Shown here: piece by piece, positions 29,891 to 39,603 of the stretch
How positions within the stretch are numbered: the first letter of the stretch is position 1
How the letters are laid out: the number at the start of each line of letters is the position of its first letter
Source of the DNA: an uncultured Desulfovibrio sp.
GTDB lineage: Bacteria; Desulfobacterota; Desulfovibrionia; Desulfovibrionales; Desulfovibrionaceae
Direction: 5' to 3'
DNA: 64,000 nucleotides
Assembly (NCBI GenBank): GCA_905235595.1
Contig: CAJOMG010000009.1
Location: 44,845-108,844, forward strand
Notes under the pieces: model-generated
What the model was told of the DNA's origin: nothing
The model's input: the letters and a program-made list of their open reading frames with translations, nothing else
Database searches by the model: none
Position numbers and translations under genes: made by a program

Positions 29891-29943
29891 CAATGGTTCT
29901 CGTCGCCTTCTATACAGTGGCTCTTTAGCCGCGCGGAGTATTT

Positions 29944-31770
29944 GTGCTTTTCAATAACGATTTCTGCACCACTTTTTGCGATATCTACAGACAGCTTCCG
30001 CAACATTTGCGCCGCAGTTTTTGGTTCACCACTGCCCTATGTCTACTGGTAGCAGTTCTTGAACTTTTGCTGGCCTTGGCGGTTTCGCTGCTTGGCGTAG
30101 CCCTGGCAACGCCCGAAGCGATTCTGGATCTCAAGCCCATCAGCATTTTTCTTGACGCTCTCCCGCAGATCAGGCCCTATGTGCAAAATCAGCGTACCCT
30201 CTTGGCCGGCCTGCTCCTGTGTATTGTCCTTGCGCTGTTCGTCAAACTTGCCCTCAGCCTGTACATGTACTGGAAACAGGGGCAGTTTGCCCAACGTATC
30301 AGCAAGCATATCACCCATCTTCTTTTCAAAGGGTACCTCTACGGGTCCTACCTCTGGCACACAGGTCAGGAAACGGCTCTCCTGCAGACACACCTTGGTT
30401 GGAATGAAAATGTTTCCATTTTCATTCTCTCAGTTCTTCTTTCCATCTCCTATATAGCCATCACGATCCTCCTGCTGGCCAGCGTACTCATTGTAGCGCC
30501 GCTCATTGGCCTCTTTGTGCTGACGGTCACTGGTTTTTGCGGTTTTCTTGTCTATCGCTGGACACACCGTGAAGTACGCAATGTGAATCAGCGCCTTGCG
30601 GACACACAGATCGGCTTCAACCATGCCACTCTTCCCGCACTCCAGGGCATACGCGAAATTATCATTTACCGGCAACAGCCCAAATTTCTTGCCCTCTGCG
30701 ACGACATCATGGACGAATTCTGCCGTCTCCGTCCAAGGCAAAGTATGCTGCCCCCCATTCCTCCACTCGCACTAGAAATTGTCGGTATGGTCATGCTGCT
30801 GCTCACCATACTGTACATGATAGCGCGCAATGTTTCCCTAGCCTACATGACGGGAACACTCACCCTAATGGCAGCAGTGGCCTGGCGTCTACTGCCCACC
30901 ATCAACCGTTTTATCGGCAGCATGATTGATGCTCAGGCCAAATTTCCCTATGTCCAGCAGGTACTGGCCCGTATTGATGAGGTACACAACTTCGGCAGCT
31001 CTGCGTCAGTCACTACAGAACCGTGTCCCCTGAACAACGGAATTCAACTGCAGGATGTCTCTTTTCGCTACCCCGAAAGCATGACGGACAAACCGGATGC
31101 CTTACGACACATCAGTCTGACTGTACATAAAGGGCAAAAAGTAGGATTTATAGGGGTGTCTGGCTCGGGCAAAAGCACTCTGATCGGCCTGCTCACTGGC
31201 CTGCTCACCCCCACGAGCGGACAAATTTGCGTTGATGACCAGCCGCTGACACCGGAACGCCGGGCAGGTTGGATGCAGGGTATCGGCTATGTTCCGCAGT
31301 CCACCTTTCTCCTCAATGCCAGCATTGCACAAAATGTCGCCTTTTCCCACTGGGGAGATCCGGTAGACCGGGAACGTGTAGAAACCTGTTGCCACATGGC
31401 AGCCATGAATTACATAAATGACCTCCCCGATGGCATACATACCATCATTGGCGAACGCGGTATCCGCCTCTCGGGCGGCCAAGTACAACGCCTTTCCATC
31501 GCTCGGGCTCTCTACAACGCTCCCCACACGCTCCTTCTTGACGAAGCCACCTCTGCGCTGGATGGAGCAGCCGAACAGGAAATAATGCAGACAATCCAGC
31601 AGCTCGACAGTACCATCACTGTGCTTATTGTAGCACACCGCCTGTCAACAGTAGAGCAGTGTGATGAAATCTTCTGGTTACGGGATGGCAGCATTGCCAT
31701 GCATGGTACAGCGGCAACAGTTTTGCCTGCCTACAAGAAGTTTCTGGATAATGGTAATACACTAGCGTAG
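29944..31770 (+). CDS. ABC exporter (TM + NBD fused), PglK/MsbA-like flippase
   Basis: Walker A GVSGSGKSTLIGLLTGLL, LSGGQVQRLSIARAL signature, IIGERGIRLSGGQ; N-terminal TM segments; in glycan locus. Confidence 0.9.
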   Translation: MLFNNDFCTTFCDIYRQLPQHLRRSFWFTTALCLLVAVLELLLALAVSLLGVALATPEAILDLKPISIFLDALPQIRPYVQNQRTLLAGLLLCIVLALFVKLALSLYMYWKQGQFAQRISKHITHLLFKGYLYGSYLWHTGQETALLQTHLGWNENVSIFILSVLLSISYIAITILLLASVLIVAPLIGLFVLTVTGFCGFLVYRWTHREVRNVNQRLADTQIGFNHATLPALQGIREIIIYRQQPKFLALCDDIMDEFCRLRPRQSMLPPIPPLALEIVGMVMLLLTILYMIARNVSLAYMTGTLTLMAAVAWRLLPTINRFIGSMIDAQAKFPYVQQVLARIDEVHNFGSSASVTTEPCPLNNGIQLQDVSFRYPESMTDKPDALRHISLTVHKGQKVGFIGVSGSGKSTLIGLLTGLLTPTSGQICVDDQPLTPERRAGWMQGIGYVPQSTFLLNASIAQNVAFSHWGDPVDRERVETCCHMAAMNYINDLPDGIHTIIGERGIRLSGGQVQRLSIARALYNAPHTLLLDEATSALDGAAEQEIMQTIQQLDSTITVLIVAHRLSTVEQCDEIFWLRDGSIAMHGTAATVLPAYKKFLDNGNTLA

Positions 31771-31784
31771 AGGAATATTTCCTG

Positions 31785-33734
31785 ATGTGCGGTATTTTTG
31801 GCTGGATTCCTTCGCCACGGTACGAACGACATGACATCCACGCCATAGCACAGGCACAGTGTGAAGCTCTCCATCACCGTGGCCCTGATGACCAGGGATT
31901 TATTGTCTTCCCTGCGGACAGGTCAATTTCACCTTTCACCGAGCAATCTGCGCCACAGCATATCCCCTTCCGTCTTCTTCTTGGGCAAACGCGCCTTTCC
32001 ATACTTGATCTCTCGCCCGCAGGGCATCAACCCATGCGCACTGACGACGGCTGCCATATCCTCGTCTATAACGGTGAGGTCTATAACTATCTAGAATTAC
32101 GCAAAGAATTGGAAGAAGAAGGTGTTCGTTTTCACTCCGCTACTGATTCTGAAGTAGTCCTGCAGGCGCTGAGCCACTGGGGGGAAAAGGCGCTGCTGCG
32201 TTTCACCGGCATGTTTGCCCTTGCCCTGTATGACGCGAGAGAAGATACACTGCTCCTGGCGCGGGACTGTTTTGGCATAAAGCCTCTCTACTGGAGCCAG
32301 GGCGAGTACGGATTTTGCTTCGCCTCAGAACTGCCGGCACTGCTGCGCTTCCCTGCAGTGCGCCGCATCGCCGATGCCAACGCTGCATACCAATTTCTTT
32401 GTTACGGGCAATACGATTGCGGCCCACGTACCTTTGTGCAAGGGGTGAACCACCTGCCCGGCGGACATGTGCTTAAAATTTCCCTGCCCTATACAACAGG
32501 GGAACAATGTCCCCAATGCTATTGGCGGCCCGACATTTCCCGTACAGCATCCTTCAATTTTTCGGACGCCGCTGCACATTTACGCGAACTTTTTTTGCGT
32601 TCCGTGCGCCTGCATCTGCGTTCAGACGTTCCCCTAGGTGTGGCTCTCTCTGGCGGCATAGACTCTTCCGCCACCACCTGTGCGATACGGCACCTGGAAC
32701 CAGATGCGCCCCTTCATACCTTCAGCTTTATTGCCCGGGGCTCTACGGTATCAGAAGAGCAATGGGCCGGACTTGTAGCCCAGACAACAGGGGCCATACG
32801 CCATAGTGTGGAGGTAAGTCCGTCAGAACTGGCCCGAGATATAGACCCCATGCTCAAGGCGCTGGGGGAACCATTTGGCTCAACGTCCATATACGCGCAA
32901 TACCGCGTTTTTCAACTGGCCCGCCAGTGCGGTATCACCGTGACACTGGATGGGCAGGGGGCTGACGAACTGCTGGCAGGCTATGCCGGATACCCTGGCG
33001 AACGCATGGCCACCCTGCTCCATGCAGGCCATCTGATTGCAGCTGCCCGCTTCTTTGCTGCCGCATCAGCCTGGCCAGGCCGTTCACCAAGCTATGTTTT
33101 TCAGCATACTGTTCGTCAATGGATTCCCGCATGGCTCATGCCGCTGGCCTTACGTATGGTCGGGCGTTCCGCTGCACCAGATTGGCTCGACATGGCGGCA
33201 CTACGCGCATGCGATGTACGCCCTTTGCGCGATGACACACGCAAGATTCGCTTTCACTCTCACCAGCACCTCAAGCAAACGCTGGCCTATCAGCTTTCCT
33301 GGTGTGGTCTGCCGCAACTGCTCCGTCATGGTGACCGTAACGCCATGGCCTTTTCCATTGAAAGCCGCGTACCCTTTCTCACCCGTGAAATAGCCGAATT
33401 CTGTCTTTCTCTGCCCGAAGAGTTTCTCTGCGACATGCAGGGGCGCAGTAAAAGCGTCTTCCGTGAGGCCATGCGTGGTATTGTGCCCGATACGATTCTT
33501 GACCGCAGGGATAAAATCGGCTTTGCCACACCGGAATACAGCTGGATGACCCATCTGGCAGACTGGGTGGAGGAAGTGCTGGCAGACAAAACCAGCATTC
33601 CATATTTGCGCCTTGATGTAGCCCGTCGTGAATGGCGCGCTATTCGTGAGGGCAAAAGAGTCTATACCGCCAGCGTCTGGCGCTGGCTTTGCTATACGCG
33701 CTGGACGCAGATATTCTCCATAGAAAATGCATAG
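31785..33734 (+). CDS. asnB: Asparagine synthase (glutamine-hydrolyzing)
   Basis: MCGIFGWIPSP N-terminal nucleophile Cys; LGVALSGGIDSSATTCAIRHL PP-loop. Confidence 0.95.
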   Translation: MCGIFGWIPSPRYERHDIHAIAQAQCEALHHRGPDDQGFIVFPADRSISPFTEQSAPQHIPFRLLLGQTRLSILDLSPAGHQPMRTDDGCHILVYNGEVYNYLELRKELEEEGVRFHSATDSEVVLQALSHWGEKALLRFTGMFALALYDAREDTLLLARDCFGIKPLYWSQGEYGFCFASELPALLRFPAVRRIADANAAYQFLCYGQYDCGPRTFVQGVNHLPGGHVLKISLPYTTGEQCPQCYWRPDISRTASFNFSDAAAHLRELFLRSVRLHLRSDVPLGVALSGGIDSSATTCAIRHLEPDAPLHTFSFIARGSTVSEEQWAGLVAQTTGAIRHSVEVSPSELARDIDPMLKALGEPFGSTSIYAQYRVFQLARQCGITVTLDGQGADELLAGYAGYPGERMATLLHAGHLIAAARFFAAASAWPGRSPSYVFQHTVRQWIPAWLMPLALRMVGRSAAPDWLDMAALRACDVRPLRDDTRKIRFHSHQHLKQTLAYQLSWCGLPQLLRHGDRNAMAFSIESRVPFLTREIAEFCLSLPEEFLCDMQGRSKSVFREAMRGIVPDTILDRRDKIGFATPEYSWMTHLADWVEEVLADKTSIPYLRLDVARREWRAIREGKRVYTASVWRWLCYTRWTQIFSIENA

Positions 33735-33739
33735 CGCAT

Positions 33740-34369
33740 TCAGGATTGCCGGCTCTTGAAATACGCTGCCACACCGGCCAGCCCCACCAACCAGCCTATT
33801 CCCCCCACAATTTCAACTACACCAGGCCTGTGTACACGCATTGCCGCCAATTCCCGACGCATGGGGCCCAACTTAGCTTCAAGGCTTGTCTCAATAATGG
33901 AACGCAGATGTGCAGCATCCATGACAGCGATGCAGGCATCTGCCGCGGGAACTGATGACGGCTGCGGCTCTCGCTCTGGCGCCGCAGCTTCCATTATTGA
34001 GGGAGACAACGCCGATGAAGGCATATCGACCGGTTCCATTGTCCACTCATTCTGGTGCCCTTCTCCGGCATTGATGCGTAGGCGAAGCCCGTGGGGAAAC
34101 ACCTCGTCCGGCGGAGTAAAGCGGAAGATACCCTGGTCGTTCGTTTCGCCTTGCAATACTGTCACCCCGCTGCGCAGATCCATAACAATCACATGCCCGT
34201 GATGCACCTTATGCCCGTTACTGAAGGAAGACTCGGTGACAACTTCTTTTCCCTCTGTCCAGGCCACAATATTCACTCTATGGGCAAACGCAGCACAAGG
34301 CAGAGAAAAAAGCATGATACATACGGCCATGCAACATTTCAGCACTGCAGTGTGAAGCGTATTGTGCAT
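33740..34369 (-). CDS. NikL/NikN-like additional component of Ni/Co ECF transporter
   Basis: Signal peptide, AFAHRVNIVAWTEGKEVVTESSFSNGHKVHHGHVIVMD and C-terminal TM; directly follows cbiM/nikM. Confidence 0.75.
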   Translation of the reverse strand: MHNTLHTAVLKCCMAVCIMLFSLPCAAFAHRVNIVAWTEGKEVVTESSFSNGHKVHHGHVIVMDLRSGVTVLQGETNDQGIFRFTPPDEVFPHGLRLRINAGEGHQNEWTMEPVDMPSSALSPSIMEAAAPEREPQPSSVPAADACIAVMDAAHLRSIIETSLEAKLGPMRRELAAMRVHRPGVVEIVGGIGWLVGLAGVAAYFKSRQS

Positions 34370-34382
34370 AGTTCTCCCCCTG

Positions 34383-34997
34383 TCAACGCCCTGTCGGCAT
34401 GTGCAGCATTTCTGGATTGACCCTCGCAATAAAACCAAGGGCAAACATGGTGATACAACCTTCTGCCAGCATGACTGGCACATGGGCGATAAAAAGAATT
34501 TTCGCAGCAGCAATAAAGCCTTCCTCGCTGAAGCCAAGAGCCAGTGCCGTCAGCAGAGCAGCGCCCGCAACACCTGCCGCCCCTCCAAGAAAGGCAGCCG
34601 TACGCTGGCCAGTATGCGTCGGCCAGCACCTGCAGATGCCCCTGTATAGCCCCCAGGCCATCACGGCTCCAAACGACATGGTGCAGGCATTTACGCCCAG
34701 GACTGCTATACCACCGAACTGAAACAACAAAGCTTGCAAAAAAAGTGCCGCAAGAATAGCCGGAAAGGCCGCCCATCCCAGCAAAACGCCCAGCAAACCA
34801 TTGAGAAGAAGATGCGCGCTTGTCACACCTATGGGCACATGGATGAGGGAACCCATAAAAAACACGGCTGCCAGCATTGCCACAGTCATCATGCGACGTG
34901 TATCCAGTCTGCGCATGCCAATTGCAGTACCAACTGCCGTCAAGGCATAACCGGCGCCCAGCACGACAGGCGACAACACGCCCTCAGCTATATGCAT
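34383..34997 (-). CDS. cbiM: CbiM/NikM cobalt/nickel ECF transporter S component
   Basis: MHIAEGVLSPVVLGAGYALTAVG (His-2 metal-binding N-terminus) and CbiM family TM pattern. Confidence 0.95.
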   Translation of the reverse strand: MHIAEGVLSPVVLGAGYALTAVGTAIGMRRLDTRRMMTVAMLAAVFFMGSLIHVPIGVTSAHLLLNGLLGVLLGWAAFPAILAALFLQALLFQFGGIAVLGVNACTMSFGAVMAWGLYRGICRCWPTHTGQRTAAFLGGAAGVAGAALLTALALGFSEEGFIAAAKILFIAHVPVMLAEGCITMFALGFIARVNPEMLHMPTGR

Positions 34998-35067
34998 GTG
35001 CTCTCCTTTTCAAATCCATATGCCATGTAGACAGCCATTATACCGGAACCCAGCAGTCACACACAGT

Positions 35068-35106
35068 CCTTGAAAAAGGGGTGACACAAGCCCCCCTTTT
35101 ACAAGG
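35068..35106 (-). terminator. Intergenic hairpin between nikK-like and cbiM
   Basis: Stem 5 bp + A/A mismatch + 8 bp (CCTTG-A-AAAAGGGG / CCCCTTTT-A-CAAGG), 11-nt loop. Confidence 0.5.
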
Positions 35107-35116
35107 AAAGTAGCAT

Positions 35117-35887
35117 CTACTTGTGCACGGGTGCAGCAAATTCCACCCAAAGCACGGCTCCCAATTCCATGTCTTTGGGTGTGCCCTTGTAGTCCATCTT
35201 TTCAGGTGCGGTGTTGAGTGCGGCAAATCCCCACCATCCGGCCCACGGCGCAGCATAGGTGAATACACCATTGTCATCGGCCTTGATAACCTGTGTCACA
35301 TAATAATCGTCAGGAGCTTTGTATTTTCCAGTCTTGTTGTAATGCTCCACTTCAATTTCTGCACCCGGTACAGGTTTGCCATCCAGCAGTACACGACCCT
35401 GAAACACGTTCCCGGCATAATTGCCAAAGGGACGAGTAAGGGGCACGATTTCCGTCTTGAGCCCCAATGGAACATCCCAGCCGTCCTCACTGCCAAAGGC
35501 GGGTACAATAGCCTTGGTGTAGTGCACAATAAAGCAGTCTTCTGCAGGCTCAAAATATGGTTGCGGTTCAACGGCAAACTGATACACACCGGGACGGTTA
35601 AACGTATACTGGGCTTTCCATGCCTTGTGCCCCATGAATGTCTGCGATTTGATCGCTGCCTTCATATCCTGTTTCTTGCCATCCAGCACCACAAAAAATG
35701 CTTTCGGGCTTTCCATGTCCATGCCATGCCCCTCAAAGGGATGCGCAAATGCCACATCCAGAGAGACGATAGCATCCTGCTTTTCAGGTACCGTAGACTT
35801 TGAGGGAATGACCATACCAAAATGAGCTTGAGCTTGAGATGCAGTGGCAAGTGTCAGAGCCAGAATAAGAACACCTGTGATGCGCAT
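35117..35887 (-). CDS. DUF4198 periplasmic protein, NikK-like
   Basis: Signal peptide [32 protein letters not shown]4198 pattern; adjacent to cbiM/nikL. Confidence 0.82.
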   Translation of the reverse strand: MRITGVLILALTLATASQAQAHFGMVIPSKSTVPEKQDAIVSLDVAFAHPFEGHGMDMESPKAFFVVLDGKKQDMKAAIKSQTFMGHKAWKAQYTFNRPGVYQFAVEPQPYFEPAEDCFIVHYTKAIVPAFGSEDGWDVPLGLKTEIVPLTRPFGNYAGNVFQGRVLLDGKPVPGAEIEVEHYNKTGKYKAPDDYYVTQVIKADDNGVFTYAAPWAGWWGFAALNTAPEKMDYKGTPKDMELGAVLWVEFAAPVHK

Positions 35888-35919
35888 TATTTCCTCCCAA
35901 TTCTGAAGTATAGTCACAG

Positions 35920-35950
35920 TAGTAGCACGTATATTTAAAACATGCTACTA
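35920..35950. promoter_or_regulatory. Inverted repeat TAGTAGCA-N15-TGCTACTA upstream of nikK-like gene (operator candidate)
   Basis: Perfect 8-bp arms with 15-nt AT-rich spacer, 33 nt upstream of the start codon at 35887. Confidence 0.55.
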
Positions 35951-35993
35951 TTATTTTTTGAAGTAGGTACCACACTTTCCATGTGTATATCGT

Positions 35994-36875
35994 TTAGAAT
36001 AGTGTGCTTATGTACCGTAGTGCCAGTATGATAAGCGTCAACACGAGCATTGCCTTGATCAAAATGGCTGATACATACTTCTGGCACTTTGCACCGAGAT
36101 ACATACCAATCATCCCCCCAAGGCCGATAGTACACCCCAGTAATACATCGGGTGCAACAGAAATGCCGGGAAAGAAAGGCGAAAGAGCTGCGTAAAACGC
36201 TACACCACCAAAGGAAGTTATGGCAGTTGCCAGCAGTGTGGCACCAGCGACAACATAGACTGGAAGGTCAAAAAATGAAACGAGGAAAGGCGACATAATG
36301 GCTCCGCCGCCAATACCATAGATGCCGCCCACGAGTCCAACAACAAGACTGAGCAGGATAAGCCGCCTCTTGTCTACCACATACTCGTTCTCTTGAAAGA
36401 CAAAAGCCAGTCTGCTCGCGGTATTGCAGGTGATGGCAAGGGTGGTCTCCCCCTGAGGACGCTTCGAGGCAGCTGCAGTTTCCTTGAGCAAGGATTGCAG
36501 CATTCTGAGGCCAATGTACAGCAGCACAAAGCCTGCAAAAACCTTAAAGGATGTTGGATCAGGCAGAAGTGTAATTCTGACAATGGCACCGATGAAAACA
36601 CCAGGAAGTGTGCCCAAGGCAATGCTGGACGCTATGGGAACAACAAGCCTGCCTTCACGCCAATATCTGATAACCCCGGAGGGGCATGCGACGATATTGT
36701 AAAACTGGTTGGTGGCACTGACACTGGGATTTGTATATCCTAAAACGGACATCTGAAATGGCAGTAGCAGGAATGCTCCTGACACCCCGCCCATGGACGT
36801 GAAGAATGAAACAAGAATGGCAGTTCCCAGGGGAAGCAACGGATTGCATGTAATCTCAGCCGAGGAGAAATACAT
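35994..36875 (-). CDS. TauE/SafE (TSUP) family transporter
   Basis: SFFTSMGGVSGAFLLLPFQMSVLGYTNPSVSATNQFYNIVA; GIYGIGGGAIMSPFLV repeat. Confidence 0.88.
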   Translation of the reverse strand: MYFSSAEITCNPLLPLGTAILVSFFTSMGGVSGAFLLLPFQMSVLGYTNPSVSATNQFYNIVACPSGVIRYWREGRLVVPIASSIALGTLPGVFIGAIVRITLLPDPTSFKVFAGFVLLYIGLRMLQSLLKETAAASKRPQGETTLAITCNTASRLAFVFQENEYVVDKRRLILLSLVVGLVGGIYGIGGGAIMSPFLVSFFDLPVYVVAGATLLATAITSFGGVAFYAALSPFFPGISVAPDVLLGCTIGLGGMIGMYLGAKCQKYVSAILIKAMLVLTLIILALRYISTLF

Positions 36876-36885
36876 CTGGATCTCC

Positions 36886-38196
36886 TCAAAGTATATAACG
36901 GCTCAAATCCTGGTCATCGCGCACGTCCTTAAGGTGTTCCTGCACATAGGCCCTGTCAACCACAATTTGTGCGCCGGGCATTTCCGGCGCGTCAAAGGAA
37001 ATATCCGCCAAAATTTTTTCCATGATAGTGTACAGACGGCGTGCACCGATATTTTCCGTTCGGGCATTGGTGTCTTCGGCAAAGGCGGCAATTTCTTCCA
37101 AGCCATCATCTGTAAAACTGAGGCGTATCTGTTCTGTTGCCAGAAGGGCTTCATACTGCTTTGTCAGGGCATTGTCCGGCTCTTTAAGAATACGCAGGAA
37201 TTCCTCACGTCCCAGAGCTTGCAGCTCCACTCTCAAGGGGAAGCGACCCTGCAGTTCCGGTATCATGTCTGAGGGTTTGCTGAAATGGAAAGCACCTGCA
37301 GCAATAAACAAAATATGATCCGTGCGTACCATGCCATACTTGGTATTGACCACGCTCCCCTCAACAATGGGCAGCAGGTCGCGCTGCACCCCCTCGCGGG
37401 AAATATCTGAGGTACGATTTTGTGAAACACTGGCAATTTTATCGATCTCATCAATAAAAATAATACCCGTCTGCTCCACGCGCTCCCTGGCCCTGTCTAC
37501 CAGGGCATCCTGGTCCACCAGTTTTGCCGACTCTTCCTGCACCAGTACGTTAAAGGCATTGCGCACTTTCATTTTTCGACGATTGCGCTTGGGCGGAAAT
37601 GCCTTGCTGAACACATCCTTGACCTGGCTGCCCATCTGCTCCATGCCGGGGATGGCAAAGATGTCAATGCTGCCGCCCTGCTCCACGACCTCCATTTCCA
37701 CCTCGCGCTCATCCAAAAAGCCCAGGTGAAACTGCTGCAGAAGTTTCTCGCGAGTGGAAGCACGCTCCTCCATACCAAAGGAATTGGGCAGCAACAAATC
37801 CATAAGACGTGACTCAGCAGCTGTCTCCGCTGTCTTGCGTACACGGGAATTTTCTTCCTCACGCACCAGATTGACGCCAATCTCCATAAGATCACGCACC
37901 ATGGATTCCACATCGCGCCCCACATAGCCGACCTCAGTAAACTTGGTAGCTTCAACCTTGACAAAGGGCGCGCCAGACAGCTTGGCCAATCTGCGGGCGA
38001 TTTCTGTCTTTCCCACACCTGTTGGCCCCATCATGATGATGTTCTTGGGCGATACCTCGTCACGGAGTTCCGGTGCGAGGTGCTGCCGACGCCAACGATT
38101 CCGTACAGCCACCGCCACCATACGTTTAGCCTGCTCCTGCCCCACAACATATTTGTCTAGTTCCGCTACTATGCCTCGTGGCGTCAATGTGCTCAT
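36886..38196 (-). CDS. hslU: ATP-dependent protease ATPase subunit HslU
   Basis: [53 protein letters not shown]-terminal YIL. Confidence 0.96.
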   Translation of the reverse strand: MSTLTPRGIVAELDKYVVGQEQAKRMVAVAVRNRWRRQHLAPELRDEVSPKNIIMMGPTGVGKTEIARRLAKLSGAPFVKVEATKFTEVGYVGRDVESMVRDLMEIGVNLVREEENSRVRKTAETAAESRLMDLLLPNSFGMEERASTREKLLQQFHLGFLDEREVEMEVVEQGGSIDIFAIPGMEQMGSQVKDVFSKAFPPKRNRRKMKVRNAFNVLVQEESAKLVDQDALVDRARERVEQTGIIFIDEIDKIASVSQNRTSDISREGVQRDLLPIVEGSVVNTKYGMVRTDHILFIAAGAFHFSKPSDMIPELQGRFPLRVELQALGREEFLRILKEPDNALTKQYEALLATEQIRLSFTDDGLEEIAAFAEDTNARTENIGARRLYTIMEKILADISFDAPEMPGAQIVVDRAYVQEHLKDVRDDQDLSRYIL

Positions 38197-38410
38197 GCTC
38201 TGCTCCTGAATAGTACGCTGCCCTCAGGCTGCTGTTTTCCATACCATGACTGTCACACTCCACATGGAAAACGGCATATAACAGTATAGGCACTGCCACG
38301 CACATGGCAATGGGCCTGGATAAATTTTCCTGAGGCACCCTGATACATCAGAGCTATTGCTACTCATTACCGATGGAGCTACTATTCTAAAAACCAGTGA
38401 GGAGAACACC

Positions 38411-38914
38411 ATGAATACCGTTACCTTTCAGGGCAATACACTACACCTTGCCGGCACCATGCCCGGCGTCGGCACCAAGTTGCAAAACTTCACTCTCACT
38501 GCCCAAGACATGAGCCCCCGCAGCCTCAAAGACTATGCGGGCAACGTGCTGGTGCTGGTCTGCGTGCCTTCCCTGGATACACCCGTATGCGATATGGAGG
38601 TGCGCCGCTTCAACAAGGAAGCTGCAGCCCTTTCCAGCAAGGTGCGCATTGTTGCTGTTAGTCGAGACCTTCCCTTTGCACAGGCCCGCTGGTGCGGCGC
38701 AGCTGGCGTCACGGCTGTGGAGACGCTGTCAGATTACCGAAACGGAAGTTTCGGTCGGGATTATGGTATTATGCTTGAAGAACTCGATCTGCTGGCCCGC
38801 GCCATTTTTGTAATCACCCCGGAAGGTTCCCTGGCCTATAGCCAGCTGGTACCCGAGGTGACCAACGAACCGGATTATGCTGCCGTGCTGGAAGCCATAA
38901 AGAAACTGCTCTAG
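38411..38914 (+). CDS. tpx: Thiol peroxidase
   Basis: MNTVTFQGNTLHLAGTMPGVG...PSLDTPVCDMEVRRFNKEAA Tpx motif. Confidence 0.94.
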   Translation: MNTVTFQGNTLHLAGTMPGVGTKLQNFTLTAQDMSPRSLKDYAGNVLVLVCVPSLDTPVCDMEVRRFNKEAAALSSKVRIVAVSRDLPFAQARWCGAAGVTAVETLSDYRNGSFGRDYGIMLEELDLLARAIFVITPEGSLAYSQLVPEVTNEPDYAAVLEAIKKLL

Positions 38915-39008
38915 CCCGTGGGCAACGATCGAGAATATCGCCCCTGACACAACACTTGGCAGTGACCGCCATTGCAAACGGGAATGGACGATCACTGCCT
39001 TCCCTTGG

Positions 39009-39275
39009 CTAACACGCATATCTCAATGTGGCAAATACACCGTGCTGGGTGCCGTGTTCGCCTGCCTCCAGATTGTAGTTCAGGCCAAGGTTGATATTGT
39101 CCTTGCCAAATTCCTGTCCAACTGTGCCGCCGTAGGGCAGATACCATGGTCTGGCTTTTCATGCTGCTCGAACCGGAAATGCCGGAAAAACGCACATCAC
39201 CACGGGCGTTGATGTCGCCCGCATTAACCGCTGGGAAGACCGGTGTCGGTTCCGGTTCGGGAGTCGGGTCATTGG
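39009..39275 (-). pseudogene. Autotransporter relic (linker + C-terminal beta-barrel end)
   Basis: Minus-strand DPTPEPEPTPVFPAVNAGDINARGDVRFSGISGSS in one frame, then YLPYGGTVGQEFGKDNINLGLNYNLEAGEHGTQHGVFATLRYAC* in another. Confidence 0.65.
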
Positions 39276-39522
39276 GAAGGATGGCATATGGCTACAGAGA
39301 CCTTGAATTTTTCAAGCTCTGAATATTGGCCATCCTCGAGGCAAAATACGCTTTTACCGGATAAACCCAAAAGAATCTGTTCCGTAGGCAAAATTTTCCG
39401 CCTCAAAAAACCGCCATATATATGGCACAAAAAAAACTGACTCACACCTTCCCCCTGTCAAATTTTTCCTATACTGACCGCATATAAAATTAACATACTA
39501 TTTTTATTATATTTTTTATTTT

Positions 39523-39538
39523 TGGCATACAACATGCA
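39523..39538 (+). promoter_or_regulatory. Putative sigma-54 (-24/-12) promoter of TPR gene
   Basis: TGGCATACAACATGCA; GG-GC spacing 12 nt; 66 nt upstream of ATG. Confidence 0.55.
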
Positions 39539-39603
39539 TTTCTTTTGACAAACAAAGCGCATACCGCGCTTAAGAAAACCTGCTTTCTATGGGGGAGGAC
39601 AAC

